Shown here piece after piece: positions 22,994-30,741 of a stretch of DNA of 30,741 nt. The stretch spans positions 1 through 30,741 of the forward strand of contig CAKSHG010000007.1 of NCBI GenBank assembly GCA_934456315.1, written 5' to 3'. Source of the DNA: an uncultured Oscillospiraceae bacterium. GTDB taxonomy: Bacteria > Bacillota > Clostridia > Oscillospirales > Ruminococcaceae. How positions within the stretch are numbered: position 1 is the first letter of the stretch; each line of letters starts with the position of its first letter. The notes beneath the pieces were generated by a model, which saw only the letters and a program-made list of their open reading frames with translations, was not told the origin of the DNA and ran no database searches. The position numbers and the translations under genes were made by a program.

Positions 22994-24560
22994 TTTTCTG
23001 TCGGAGCGGAGCGGACTGGCGATATTCAGCGAAAAGGCGATGATGATCGCGGCGGCGCTAATTTCGCTGCTGCTCCAGATGATCTCTTTCGTGACGACAT
23101 GGCAGGGCGCGGAGGCGTATTTCTCCTCCGCGTTTCCTCTTGCTCCGCTGCTTTTTGCAGTGGCTATGCAGTCCGTCGTGTATTTCACGTCCAATTCCAT
23201 ACGCGGCAAGCCCGGCGCGGGGAAGTTCATCGCGCTGATACTGGCGCTGCTTTGCTCAAATTATTTTTCGTTCGTAGGTATTTACAGCGCCGTGAACCCT
23301 CCGGCGGTGTACCTTAACCGCACCTACAACGCGTACTGCGCGGAGCTGACCGCAAAGGCGGACGACCTGGATTCCGCGAGGAGCGCGGAAAGCACCTCCG
23401 ATATCGACCGCGCAGTGAACGGCGTCATCAGCCGGTACTCCGGGCTGAACTCGCAGAAAGCCGCGCTGGATAAGCTCGCAGAGCAGCTGTCCGCAGTGGA
23501 CGGAGGCTCGGTTTCCTCGGGAATGACGCCGCCCTCCCGCTGGAATTACGCGACCTACGAGGACTACGCGGCGGCGTATCAGGCATACATCGCGGGGATA
23601 TCCCAGGGCGCTGCATCTGCGGAAAACACCGGAGTGCAGGCTCTGCTGGAGCGCTACGGATTCGCAAGCGAATCCGACCTTGCGGAGAGTGCTGCGGAGC
23701 TGACCGCTGAAATGTCGCTTATCGAGGGAGTCGTGGGGGCTTCCGGCAGCGGGTTCTACCAGTCCGCGGAGCAGCTCCGCGCCAGAATGCTCGCCGGGGA
23801 CAGGACTTCGGCGGAGCGCGTTTTCTCGCTTTACGAGAAGATCTCCGGCGAGCGGCTCGAATACAGGGGCGACGTTCCCGCATTAAAGCTGGAGCTGCCG
23901 GAATACTCCGCGATTTCAGCCGGGAAAGCGCCTGCAGCGGTGCGCGAGCAGATACTCGGCGTTCTGTCGGACGCCTGCGATACGCTGAATGCGGCGGGTG
24001 GCAGCGCAGACGCGGAGGATTATCCGGTGGAGAACGTGTACACGCTCCCGCTGCGGGCAGTTTTCGTGGATTTCAGCACGGACGCGGGAGTTTCGATGGC
24101 GCTTGCGCTGCTGACGGATTACCTGTCGCTTGCGGCTGCGGTGAGCTACGTCCGGAAGAGGAGCATTCTGACTGCGCGGGATACTGTGCAGGCGGCTGCC
24201 TCGGACGAGTATTTCTTTGAGCAGAACATCAGGGGCGCGCTCCGTCTGGGGCAGTTTACCGACGGAGGAGGGCTGCGTGAAGCGGACGATGAGCAGCTCC
24301 GGGAGCGCCTTGCGGACTACGTCAGCAGGTTCACGGCGGCGGATTTCGCAGCGGAGCAGGGCTGCACGCTGCTAGCCCGCCGTGAGGACGTCCGGGAGCA
24401 CGAGCTGCTGACGGCGTTCCTGTGCCAGTGCGGTTACGCGAAGCTGCTGACCGCCGAGGAAGTCGGGACGCTGGGCGGCAGCGCGGATTCAGACTGCGTG
24501 CTGCTGCGGACGAAGTTCCTGATGTGGGTCAGCGAAAAGACTGCGGGAAAGGCGGTGTGA
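22986..24560 (+). CDS. Unrecognised membrane protein with long loop
   Basis: I do not recognise this 524-residue protein. Three hydrophobic segments near the N-terminus (about 17-37, 49-68, 80-103) are followed by a hydrophilic Ala/Glu/Ser-rich region of about 260 residues, partly coiled-coil-like (DIDRAVNGVISRYSG, then SQKAALDKLAEQL). A fourth segment (about 367-389) leads to a 135-residue C-terminal region. The three-plus-one layout recalls DUF4407-type proteins, but I see no sequence signature to support that. ATG 22986 overlaps the kinase stop by 8 bp, so it belongs to the two-component operon and may be its sensor partner or target. The next gene follows after 3 bp. Confidence 0.8.
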   Translation: MRNFLSERSGLAIFSEKAMMIAAALISLLLQMISFVTTWQGAEAYFSSAFPLAPLLFAVAMQSVVYFTSNSIRGKPGAGKFIALILALLCSNYFSFVGIYSAVNPPAVYLNRTYNAYCAELTAKADDLDSARSAESTSDIDRAVNGVISRYSGLNSQKAALDKLAEQLSAVDGGSVSSGMTPPSRWNYATYEDYAAAYQAYIAGISQGAASAENTGVQALLERYGFASESDLAESAAELTAEMSLIEGVVGASGSGFYQSAEQLRARMLAGDRTSAERVFSLYEKISGERLEYRGDVPALKLELPEYSAISAGKAPAAVREQILGVLSDACDTLNAAGGSADAEDYPVENVYTLPLRAVFVDFSTDAGVSMALALLTDYLSLAAAVSYVRKRSILTARDTVQAAASDEYFFEQNIRGALRLGQFTDGGGLREADDEQLRERLADYVSRFTAADFAAEQGCTLLARREDVREHELLTAFLCQCGYAKLLTAEEVGTLGGSADSDCVLLRTKFLMWVSEKTAGKAV

Positions 24561-24563
24561 CGT

Positions 24564-25106
24564 TTGGAGATAGCGATTTTCCTGGCGGCGGGGTTCGCCG
24601 CCGAGCTTGTGCTGATGCTGGTCAGACCGCTGCGCGGGGCAATGCGCGGACTGGTCTGCTGGAGCGTTGCCGCAGTGGTGCTTGCGATGTGCTGCGTCGT
24701 GTATTTCGCGGGTATCAGCGATATCACGCTCGACCTGATGAGCGCTGCCCGGTGCGTCGGCGGCGCGGGCGCGGTGATACTGCTCGCTGTAGTCATCGAG
24801 CTGTTTTCGCCCTCCCGCAGGAGCCGCCGGAGGTCCCGGCAGGAATCGCCGCGCGAAGATACTACGGAGCGTTCCGAGGGTTCGCTGAACATCGTGCTTT
24901 CGGTAGCGGCGGGGATATTGTGCGCGGCGGCGCTGGCGCTGTTCCTGTGCGGGGAGCGTGATACGGCGGTCGTGCTGCTGGCAGTACCGGCGGCGGGAGC
25001 GATTCGGCAGACTTTCTGGTTCATGCGGCTGAACGGAGCGGAGAAGCCGGCGGGTCAGCGCGAGAAGCTCGAGAAGCGGATATCCTGCGGGAAGTACAGA
25101 CTGTGA
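24564..25106 (+). CDS. Unrecognised small membrane protein
   Basis: This 180-residue protein has about five hydrophobic segments (IAIFLAAGFAAELVLMLV; LVCWSVAAVVLAMCCVVYF; GGAGAVILLAVVIELF; then after a basic linker IVLSVAAGILCAAALALFL and AVVLLAVPAAGAI). The linker SRRSRRRSRQ followed by an acidic stretch (about 84-105) should be cytoplasmic. The start is TTG 24564, 3 bp after the preceding stop, with only a weak binding site, so translation is probably coupled. It is the last gene of the two-component operon. No family is recognised. Confidence 0.7.
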   Translation: MEIAIFLAAGFAAELVLMLVRPLRGAMRGLVCWSVAAVVLAMCCVVYFAGISDITLDLMSAARCVGGAGAVILLAVVIELFSPSRRSRRRSRQESPREDTTERSEGSLNIVLSVAAGILCAAALALFLCGERDTAVVLLAVPAAGAIRQTFWFMRLNGAEKPAGQREKLEKRISCGKYRL

Positions 25107-25335
25107 GCCACGGATCAGCTTTGTAGTAGATATTCACAATTTAATATAGCGCGTTTTGTAGAGTTAGCTAAAAACAGGTTTAACGCACCATGTGTTGTTC
25201 TAAAAATAACCTTAAAAGCACAGTATATTTGGAAAAATCTATTGATTTTTCGAAAAGAATGTGATAGAATAATGATAACTGGTGTGGAGTTGATCGTAGG
25301 CTCCTCCGGAATAATCTGCGATAAGGAGTGCCTGC
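25107..25335. other. Intergenic region before the DHH gene
   Basis: This AT-rich stretch of 229 bp contains the promoter at 25242-25270. No clear terminator for the preceding operon and no RNA gene are seen in it. Confidence 0.6.
25242..25270 (+). promoter_or_regulatory. Promoter of the DHH phosphoesterase gene
   Basis: TTGATT (25242-25247) and TAGAAT (25265-25270) are separated by 17 bp, with TGTGA before the -10 as in several other promoters of this window. The start codon is 66 bp downstream. Confidence 0.7.
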
Positions 25336-26391
25336 ATGTCGCCAAAGTTGAGTGAGCTGATAACCCTGCTGAAAGGGCACCGCGTTTTTATTCAGACTCA
25401 TAATTTCCCGGACCCTGACGCGATAGCCAGCGCGTTCGGTCTGCAAGTCCTGCTGGAAAGATTCAAGATACCGACGATGATATGCCATCACGGCAATGTC
25501 GAGCGTACCGCCACCGCAAACATGGTTTCGGAATTCGGCATTGTGATGACCGAGGATTCCGAGCTGAAGGACATGACCAGCGAGGATTTCATCATCACCG
25601 TGGATTCCCAGAAGGGCAACGCGAATATCCTCGACCTGGTGGGCAACGAGGTCGCATGTATCGACCATCACCCGACTTTCTGCCCGGCGGATTATATTTA
25701 CAAGGATATCCGCATAGTCGGCAGCTGTTCGACGCTCATCGCGGATTACTACATGTCCTACAAGATGGATATGCCGAGGGACGTTGCGACGGCTCTGCTG
25801 TACGGTCTGAAGATGGATACGGCGGATTTCACCCGCGGCGTTACAGAGCTTGATATCGACGTCTACAAGTATCTTTTCCCCAGGGCGGACAACTCGCTGA
25901 TACGCAAGTTCCAGTCCGGAGTTATCCAGTACGACGAGCTGGAGGCGTTCGTTGATTCGATGAAGAACATCGATATTCTGAACGGCGTTGCGTTCGCGTT
26001 CCTGAATTTCCAGTGCGCCGACGCGTTCGTGGCGACGATTTCGGATTTTATCCTGAATCTTGATGTCGTTACGTTTGCAGTGGTCTATTCCCGTAAGGCG
26101 AAGGGTTTCAAGTTCTCCGTGCGTTCCGAGCTTGACGAGCTCAACGCGGGTAAGATTGCGGAGCAGGCGCTGAAATCCGTAGGCAGCGGCGGCGGTCACA
26201 GCTCCATGGCGGGAGGTTTCGCCGAGGAAAGCAAGGTGCTGGATATCAGCATCGATTTCAACCGCGTGATACAGAATCTGTTCCTTGATGTGATCGATCC
26301 AATGCGTCCCAAGGCGGAGGAGCCGGAGGAGGTCCCGGTCGAGGAAAGCAAGGATACGATAAATTTAAACCAGGCTAAGCCGCATTCCTGA
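25336..26391 (+). CDS. DHH/DHHA1 phosphoesterase (NrnA-like)
   Basis: In this 351-residue protein the DHH domain has HNFPDPDAIASA (about 22-33), a metal Asp in TVDSQ, the DHH triad in CIDHHPT, and GSCSTLIADYY. The DHHA1 domain ends in GSGGGHSSMAGGF, the substrate-binding glycine-rich motif. Relatives cleave short oligoribonucleotides, pAp or cyclic di-nucleotide breakdown products. The exact substrate cannot be told from the sequence. The C-terminal 35 residues are an acidic, Pro/Glu-rich tail outside the domain. AAGGAG lies 8 bp before ATG 25336. The gene is alone between a promoter and the hairpin-rich region after it. Confidence 0.9.
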   Translation: MSPKLSELITLLKGHRVFIQTHNFPDPDAIASAFGLQVLLERFKIPTMICHHGNVERTATANMVSEFGIVMTEDSELKDMTSEDFIITVDSQKGNANILDLVGNEVACIDHHPTFCPADYIYKDIRIVGSCSTLIADYYMSYKMDMPRDVATALLYGLKMDTADFTRGVTELDIDVYKYLFPRADNSLIRKFQSGVIQYDELEAFVDSMKNIDILNGVAFAFLNFQCADAFVATISDFILNLDVVTFAVVYSRKAKGFKFSVRSELDELNAGKIAEQALKSVGSGGGHSSMAGGFAEESKVLDISIDFNRVIQNLFLDVIDPMRPKAEEPEEVPVEESKDTINLNQAKPHS

Positions 26392-26408
26392 CAAGTGATG
26401 CGGTCTGC

Positions 26409-26498
26409 TTGTCGAAAAAATGAATTTGCCCGCGAAGCGGGCTTTTGAAATCCGTTTTTTGCCACGGGTTTCCCGGGGCAAAAAACACTTCTATCCGC
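26409..26498 (+). repeat. Double-hairpin dispersed repeat, copy 2
   Basis: This 90-bp copy is nearly the same as 7455-7546: GCCCGC/GCGGGC hairpin, then a longer hairpin TTTTTTGCC...GGCAAAAAA with an inner GGG/CCC pairing. It begins 18 bp after the DHH gene stop codon. Confidence 0.8.
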
Positions 26499-26509
26499 GC
26501 ACGGATGTT

Positions 26510-26542
26510 CGTCGGAAAAGTCCCAACGGGACTTTTCCGACG
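26510..26542. other. Perfect 15-bp hairpin
   Basis: CGTCGGAAAAGTCCC (26510-26524) pairs without mismatch to 26528-26542 with a 3-nt loop. No T run follows. It lies between the repeat copy and the terminator. Confidence 0.7.
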
Positions 26543-26547
26543 GTCCG

Positions 26548-26579
26548 ACCGCAGTCCTGACAAGGGCTGCGGTTTTTTT
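26548..26579 (+). terminator. Terminator after the DHH gene
   Basis: ACCGCAGTCC (26548-26557) pairs with GGGCTGCGGT (one G-U pair, 6-nt loop) and is followed by seven T at 26573-26579. It isolates the DHH gene from tyrA. Confidence 0.85.
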
Positions 26580-26590
26580 GTGCAAAGTGG

Positions 26591-26619
26591 TTGAAATTTT
26601 ACCGGAATTGTGGTAAAAT
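26591..26619 (+). promoter_or_regulatory. Promoter of the tyrA operon
   Basis: TTGAAA (26591-26596) and TAAAAT (26614-26619) are separated by 17 bp, 52 bp before the tyrA start. Confidence 0.75.
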
Positions 26620-26670
26620 ATATTCTGTGAAAATATAACAGCGGGAGAACCGCGAAAGGACATCAGAAAC

Positions 26671-27534
26671 ATGAATATAGCAGTAGTAGGACTTGGCCTT
26701 ATCGGAGGTTCCGTTTGCAAGGCTCTCAAGGCTAATACGTTCCACCATATAATGGGAATAGACACCGACAAGGAAACCGTCAGAAAAGCGCTCGAGCAGG
26801 GCGCGATCGACGAAGAAATAGACGAATCCAGACTGGGCGAAGCTAACCTTACAGTTGTAGCGCTCTATCCCGTTCCTACGGTGGAGTTCGTCAGAAAGAA
26901 CGCCGACCGCTTCAAGAAAGGTTCCATCGTAATAGACGTAGGCGGCGTAAAGGGCTATGTAGTCAATGGCTGCACTCCGGTGCTCGATGAAAAGGGAGTT
27001 TACTTCCTCGGGACCCACCCGATGGCGGGTACGGAAAATTCCGGCTTCGACTACTCCAAGGCTGACATGTTCGTAAAGGCAAGCTACATTCTGACGCCTA
27101 CCGAAAGCACTCCGCAGATAGCGGTAGACCTGGTTTCCACGCTGGGAAGCTGCATGGGCTTCGGTCAGGTGGTCATCGCGACCCCGGAGCAGCACGATAT
27201 TAACATCGCGTTCACATCGCAGCTCGCGCACGTCGTTTCCAACGCTTACGTCAAGAGCCCGTCGCTGCTGCGCGCGGACGGATTCTCGGCGGGCAGCTTT
27301 CTTGACCTGACGAGGGTAGCCAAGCTGAACGAGGAGATGTGGTCGAGCCTGTTCCTCTGTAACAAGGAAGCTCTGCTGTTCGAGATAAACACCATAATCG
27401 AGAAGCTGACCGAATACCGCGACGCGATGGTGAACGACGACAAGCCCACGCTCAAGGAGCTGCTCAAGGTCGGCAGGGAGCGCAAGGAAGAAAGCATGAA
27501 GTACTACGGTCAGGAGAAGGCGCTGAATGGCTGA
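26671..27534 (+). CDS. tyrA: Prephenate dehydrogenase
   Basis: This 287-residue NAD enzyme of tyrosine biosynthesis oxidatively decarboxylates prephenate to 4-hydroxyphenylpyruvate. It starts with the nucleotide loop VVGLGLIGGS (5-14), followed by DVGGVKG, the conserved GTHPMAGTENSG around the catalytic His, and ASYILTPT. The C-terminal helical dimerisation domain has QLAHVVSNAY and SFLDLTRVAK. It lacks the chorismate mutase and ACT domains found in some relatives. CGAAAGGA lies about 9 bp before ATG 26671. The stop overlaps the ATG of the next gene by 8 bp. No other aromatic amino acid genes are in the window. Confidence 0.93.
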   Translation: MNIAVVGLGLIGGSVCKALKANTFHHIMGIDTDKETVRKALEQGAIDEEIDESRLGEANLTVVALYPVPTVEFVRKNADRFKKGSIVIDVGGVKGYVVNGCTPVLDEKGVYFLGTHPMAGTENSGFDYSKADMFVKASYILTPTESTPQIAVDLVSTLGSCMGFGQVVIATPEQHDINIAFTSQLAHVVSNAYVKSPSLLRADGFSAGSFLDLTRVAKLNEEMWSSLFLCNKEALLFEINTIIEKLTEYRDAMVNDDKPTLKELLKVGRERKEESMKYYGQEKALNG

Positions 27535-28084
27535 GAAACAAAGCCCGGGGATCGCGTATATCGTTTCCCTGTGCGGAATTATGAGCGGGCTTGCGCTGGC
27601 TCTGATGTTCTGCCTGGGAATGATACCCGGCTTCGAGTACGTCAGCCCTGCGATCGCCGGAGTGCTGATATGGGTGATACGAGAGCGCCTCGGCGTGCGT
27701 TACGGTCTGGTGAGTTACGTTGCGGTAGGTATCCTGACGATGCTGTTCACCGCGAATTACGAGGCGAGCATGATGTTCGTTTTCCTGCTCGGATATTACC
27801 CGATAGTGCGGCAGTACCTGATGAAAATAAAGTACGCCGTCCTGCGCTGGGTGAGCAAGCTCGCGCTTTACGCCGCCGCAGCGGTCGCGTGCTATTTCGT
27901 ACTGATAAACATCTTCGGAATGTCACAACTGCTTGAGGACATGGGCGAGTTCGGGCAGTACGGACAGTGGGTCCTGCTGGGACTTGGAGCGGTCGCGTTC
28001 GTGCTGTACGATATTTTCCTGGGGTTGTTCTATCCGTTCTACGAAAAAGTGCTGAAACCCAAGATTTCCAAACGAATGAAGTAA
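27527..28084 (+). CDS. Unrecognised polytopic membrane protein
   Basis: This 185-residue, strongly hydrophobic protein has five or six predicted membrane segments (AYIVSLCGIMSGLALALMF; SPAIAGVLIWVI; LVSYVAVGILTMLFT; MMFVFLLGYYPIV; LALYAAAAVACYFVLI; VLLGLGAVAFVLYDIF) and a basic C-terminus. Size and spacing are like the substrate-binding S component of ECF transporters, but I see no decisive signature. ATG 27527 overlaps the tyrA stop, with GGAG about 9 bp upstream. pepF follows 14 bp downstream, so tyrA, this gene and pepF are probably one operon. Confidence 0.75.
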   Translation: MAEKQSPGIAYIVSLCGIMSGLALALMFCLGMIPGFEYVSPAIAGVLIWVIRERLGVRYGLVSYVAVGILTMLFTANYEASMMFVFLLGYYPIVRQYLMKIKYAVLRWVSKLALYAAAAVACYFVLINIFGMSQLLEDMGEFGQYGQWVLLGLGAVAFVLYDIFLGLFYPFYEKVLKPKISKRMK

Positions 28085-28098
28085 AGGAGAATTTAGAT

Positions 28099-29895
28099 AT
28101 GTCAGAGAGGATCCCACAGAGAAACGAACTTCCCGCAGACGTCAAGTGGGCGATAGAGGATCTCTATCCCACCGACGAAGCGTGGGAGAACGACCTGCTG
28201 AAAGCCAAGGAATCCCCGGCGAAAATAGCGTCCTATAAAGGACTGCTTTCCACCGATTCCGCAAAGCTGCTGGAATACCTGAAGTACGACGACGACATGA
28301 CCGTGCTGCTGGAGAACATGATAAACTACGCCCAGCGCCGCAACGACGAGGACACCCGCGACGCGAAGTATCAGGACATGGTGAGCCGCCTGGAAATGCT
28401 GTTTGTCGACATTTCCGGAGCGTCCGCATTCGTGACTCCTGAGATACTTTCGATAGACGACCAGACCATGGAGCGCTTCTTTAAGGAACAGCCCGAAATG
28501 GAGCTTTACCGCCTGTGCATCGACAGAGTGCGCCGCAAAAGGGCGCATATCCTCTCCGAGGCGGAGGAGCGCATAATGGCGCTCGCCGGGGACATGTCGA
28601 ACTCTCCGGACACCATTTTCTCCATGCTGAACGACGCCGACATGAAGTTCCCGGACGCTGTCGACAAGGACGGCAACAAGCACCAGGTGACCCACGGCAG
28701 CTATATCCCGCTAATGCACTCCAACGACCGCGAGCTTAGGAAGTCCGCGTTCGGGAGCCTTTACGGGGTCTACGAGGGATTCAAGAACACCTCTGCGGCG
28801 GTGCTCGCCTCCCAGGTGAAGTGCCTGAATTTCCGCGCCCGCGCGAGAAAGTACGGCAGCACGCTCCAGGCGGCGCTGGACGGCAACGAGGTCCCGGTGG
28901 AGGTCTACAAGCAGCTCATCGAGGCGGTCCACGAAAACATGGACTACATGTACAAGTACGTCAGACTGCGCAAGAAGCTGCTCGGCGTTGACGAGCTCCA
29001 CGCCTACGACCTGTACGCCCCGATAGTGAGTGACATCGAGGTGAAAATCCCCTTCGACCAGGCAAAGCAGGAGGTCTACGACTCCCTTGCGCCGATGGGC
29101 GAGGATTACCGCGCTATTTTCCGCGAGGGCATCGAGAACCGCTGGATCGACGTGTACGAAAACGAGGGCAAGCGCAGCGGCGCGTATTCCGCAGGCGCGA
29201 GGGTCCACCCCTACGTCCTGCTGAACCACAAGGACACGCTGGACAGCGAATTCACGCTGGCTCATGAGATGGGTCATGCGATACACTCCTACCTCTCCAA
29301 CAAGAATCAGCCGGTGGTCTACGCCGATTACGTCATATTCGTGGCGGAGGTCGCGTCTACCTGTAACGAGAGCCTGCTCATGCAGCACCTGCTCCGGACC
29401 ACGACCGACAAGAAGCGCCGCGCATATCTGATAAACTACTTCCTCGAGCAGTTCCGTACAACGCTCTACCGCCAGACCATGTTCGCGGAGTTCGAGCTGA
29501 TGATAAACGAGAAGGTCGAAAATGGCGAGAGCCTGACCGCAGAATCCCTCTGCGAGATGTACAGGAACCTGAACCTGCTGTACTACGGCGAGGATATCGT
29601 CATCGACAGCGAGCTTGACATGGAGTGGGCGCGTATCCCGCATTTCTACTACAACTATTATGTTTACCAGTACGCTACCGGATTCTCCGCGGCGATAGCG
29701 CTTAGCCAGCGTATCCTCCGTGAGGGCGAGCCTGCCGTAAAGGACTACATCGGCTTCCTTAGTGGCGGCTGCTCCACCGACCCGATATCGCTGCTGCGCG
29801 GTGCGGGAGTCGACATGACTTCCAAGAAGCCCGTGACCGAGGCGCTCAAGCTGTTCGGCGAGCTCATCGACGAGATGGAAGAACTCATGAAGTGA
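28099..29895 (+). CDS. pepF: Oligoendopeptidase F (M3B metallopeptidase)
   Basis: This 598-residue cytoplasmic zinc peptidase cleaves oligopeptides. It begins with the family's RNELPADVKWAIEDLYPTDEAW and has the zinc motif H389-E-M-G-H393 (LAHEMGHAIHS) with the third ligand Glu in FVAEVAST about 25 residues later. The C-terminal YYNYYVYQYATGFSAA and DPISLLRGAGVDM segments bind substrate. The start at 28099 is set by AAAGGAG 8-9 bp upstream; the frame is open for 44 codons further but only within the preceding gene. The next gene begins 10 bp after its stop. Confidence 0.95.
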   Translation: MSERIPQRNELPADVKWAIEDLYPTDEAWENDLLKAKESPAKIASYKGLLSTDSAKLLEYLKYDDDMTVLLENMINYAQRRNDEDTRDAKYQDMVSRLEMLFVDISGASAFVTPEILSIDDQTMERFFKEQPEMELYRLCIDRVRRKRAHILSEAEERIMALAGDMSNSPDTIFSMLNDADMKFPDAVDKDGNKHQVTHGSYIPLMHSNDRELRKSAFGSLYGVYEGFKNTSAAVLASQVKCLNFRARARKYGSTLQAALDGNEVPVEVYKQLIEAVHENMDYMYKYVRLRKKLLGVDELHAYDLYAPIVSDIEVKIPFDQAKQEVYDSLAPMGEDYRAIFREGIENRWIDVYENEGKRSGAYSAGARVHPYVLLNHKDTLDSEFTLAHEMGHAIHSYLSNKNQPVVYADYVIFVAEVASTCNESLLMQHLLRTTTDKKRRAYLINYFLEQFRTTLYRQTMFAEFELMINEKVENGESLTAESLCEMYRNLNLLYYGEDIVIDSELDMEWARIPHFYYNYYVYQYATGFSAAIALSQRILREGEPAVKDYIGFLSGGCSTDPISLLRGAGVDMTSKKPVTEALKLFGELIDEMEELMK

Positions 29896-29905
29896 CGGAG
29901 GATGT

Positions 29906-30741
29906 ATGCAGGTAAGTTCCAAAGAAGAGTTCTTCAGACCCTATCTCTGCCTTTTCAGCGGCGGCTGCCCGGTTGCGTGCCTGGATAACAGGTTCTGCGT
30001 GGTGAGCTGCGGGGAGGATATCCTGAAGCCGGGGGAGTGCGTCCTGGATAATATCCGGGAAACCGTTCCCGAGCCGCTTAGCGTGGTTATGGATACGACT
30101 CTGTACGTCAACGAGAAGTTCTATTGCCTTAGGCTGCACCCGATAAAGAACGACATCGGCGAAACCGAAGCATACATCGGGGAGCTGATGACCTCAAAGA
30201 CGGCGCGCGGCATAATGGAGCGCACCGAAGGTCCGTCCGACATACTTCCGCTCTACAATGCGGTGGAAATGAATTCCGCTGCGATATGGAAGCACGCCGC
30301 CAACCTGCGCTACGGAATGGTGCAGGCAAAGGATTACACGCGGCTTTCCGAGGTGCTGGAGATAGAAACCGCAATGTCTAATCTGGCGTCGGTATGCGAA
30401 AACGCATTCAACTATGCGGAGATGATGTACCGCACCCAGCGGGAGAATGTGGTGAACGTGGGCGAGCTGTGCGAGAACCTCGCGCAGCGCTGCAACGCTG
30501 CGCTCGCCAAGTGCGGCAGGCGTATCGAAACGCTGATAGAGCCGGTGGAGCTGTGCATTTACGCGGACAGCCGCCGTGCCGTAGTCGCGCTGGTGAACGC
30601 TCTCCAGAATGCGCTGCTGTACTCCCCGAGGGAAACCGAGCCGATACTGACCGCCTGCTACCGCGAGGAGCACGGCAGGAAGTTCGTGCAGATACGCGTC
30701 GTGAACGAAAGCTCCATGTTCAGCAGCAAGGATTTCAGCGG
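29906..30741 (+). CDS. Histidine-kinase-like ATPase protein, 3' end outside window
   Basis: An open frame from ATG 29906 (GGAGG 4 bp upstream, a short spacing) runs 278 codons to the window edge without a stop. The first 110 residues are Cys-rich and unrecognised (CLFSGGCPVACLDNRFCVVSCG) and may be a sensing domain. The region around 130-190 is helical and could hold a dimerisation part (SAAIWKHAANLRYGMVQA). Near 210-240, YADSRRAVVALVNALQNALLYSP resembles the N box of a HATPase domain with the Asn residues that bind Mg-ATP. It has no membrane segment. A soluble sensor kinase or anti-sigma-like kinase is likely. It follows pepF directly and may be in its operon. Confidence 0.7.
   Translation, partial: MQVSSKEEFFRPYLCLFSGGCPVACLDNRFCVVSCGEDILKPGECVLDNIRETVPEPLSVVMDTTLYVNEKFYCLRLHPIKNDIGETEAYIGELMTSKTARGIMERTEGPSDILPLYNAVEMNSAAIWKHAANLRYGMVQAKDYTRLSEVLEIETAMSNLASVCENAFNYAEMMYRTQRENVVNVGELCENLAQRCNAALAKCGRRIETLIEPVELCIYADSRRAVVALVNALQNALLYSPRETEPILTACYREEHGRKFVQIRVVNESSMFSSKDFS

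Noticed and set aside
22986..24560. Assignment of the 524-residue membrane protein to DUF4407
   Set aside because: Only the layout of membrane segments is similar. I see no shared motif, so the gene is left as unrecognised.
25180..26199. Minus-strand frame of 339 residues over the DHH gene
   Set aside because: The opposite strand has all DHH/DHHA1 motifs in order; this frame has none of any family.
28711..29922. Minus-strand frame of 403 residues inside pepF
   Set aside because: It is antisense to an intact metallopeptidase, with Val/Leu/His-rich shadow composition and no ribosome binding site.

Overview
The window looks like a chromosomal segment of a Gram-positive, low-redundancy anaerobe of the class Clostridia, most likely Ruminococcaceae/Oscillospiraceae. 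The signs are strong AGGAGG-type ribosome binding sites, occasional TTG starts, consensus -35/-10 promoters with 17-bp spacers, the lon-ysxC gene order, an L10-leader-controlled rplJ-rplL pair, and several families common in gut clostridia (EFR1-type ferredoxin, TIGR04076 protein, HxlR regulator, PepF, DUF815 ATPase, M-class sirtuin, ACGX peptide system). This is an inference from gene content; no alignment or taxonomic search was made.

Layout. 1-1440: tRNA-Arg(ACG) with its own promoter and terminator, then an EFR1-type flavodoxin/ferredoxin protein and a TIGR04076 protein. 1512-2450: a decayed two-component system (response regulator with a nonsense codon and a lost phospho-acceptor Asp, plus a histidine kinase N-terminal fragment). 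2450-8655: a segment bounded by two inverted 66-bp copies of one repeat. It holds a truncated LysR gene and a compact minus-strand operon: ACGX-repeat precursor peptide, radical SAM/SPASM enzyme, nitroreductase, PPOX-ferredoxin fusion, zinc-type macrodomain, M-class sirtuin. A divergent HxlR regulator shares a palindromic operator region with the operon, and a frameshifted AraC pseudogene follows. 8720-9631: fragments of a sugar-binding lipoprotein and of a DUF5605-like glycosidase joined at a deletion junction. 9719-15149 (minus strand): rplL, rplJ and L10 leader; ysxC and lon, with a 153-bp MITE-like element sitting between the lon promoter and the lon start; an HGSNAT/DUF1624-type acyltransferase. 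15229-18369 (plus): dus, DUF815 AAA ATPase, binding-protein lipoprotein. 18348-20107 (minus): D-lactate-dehydrogenase-like gene and a PdaA-like deacetylase. 20257-25106 (plus): a response regulator, a large sensor kinase and two unrecognised membrane proteins in one overlapping operon. 25242-30741 (plus): DHH phosphoesterase; tyrA, a membrane protein, pepF, and a histidine-kinase-like gene that runs off the end.

The most interesting part is 2605-7365. A cysteine-rich repeat peptide with seven Ala-Cys-Gly-X motifs lies directly before its radical SAM/SPASM enzyme, and the same transcription unit continues through two flavin/redox enzymes into a macrodomain-sirtuin pair known elsewhere for reversible protein ADP-ribosylation. 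A single-cysteine HxlR regulator with an 11-bp-arm palindrome in the shared promoter region suggests redox or thiol-stress control. The sequence therefore suggests a redox-controlled system that couples a ribosomally made, post-translationally modified Cys peptide to ADP-ribose signalling. The chemistry and biological role are not decided by the sequence. Around it, 1512-9631 is a graveyard of broken genes and repeat ends, so this segment has been rearranged.
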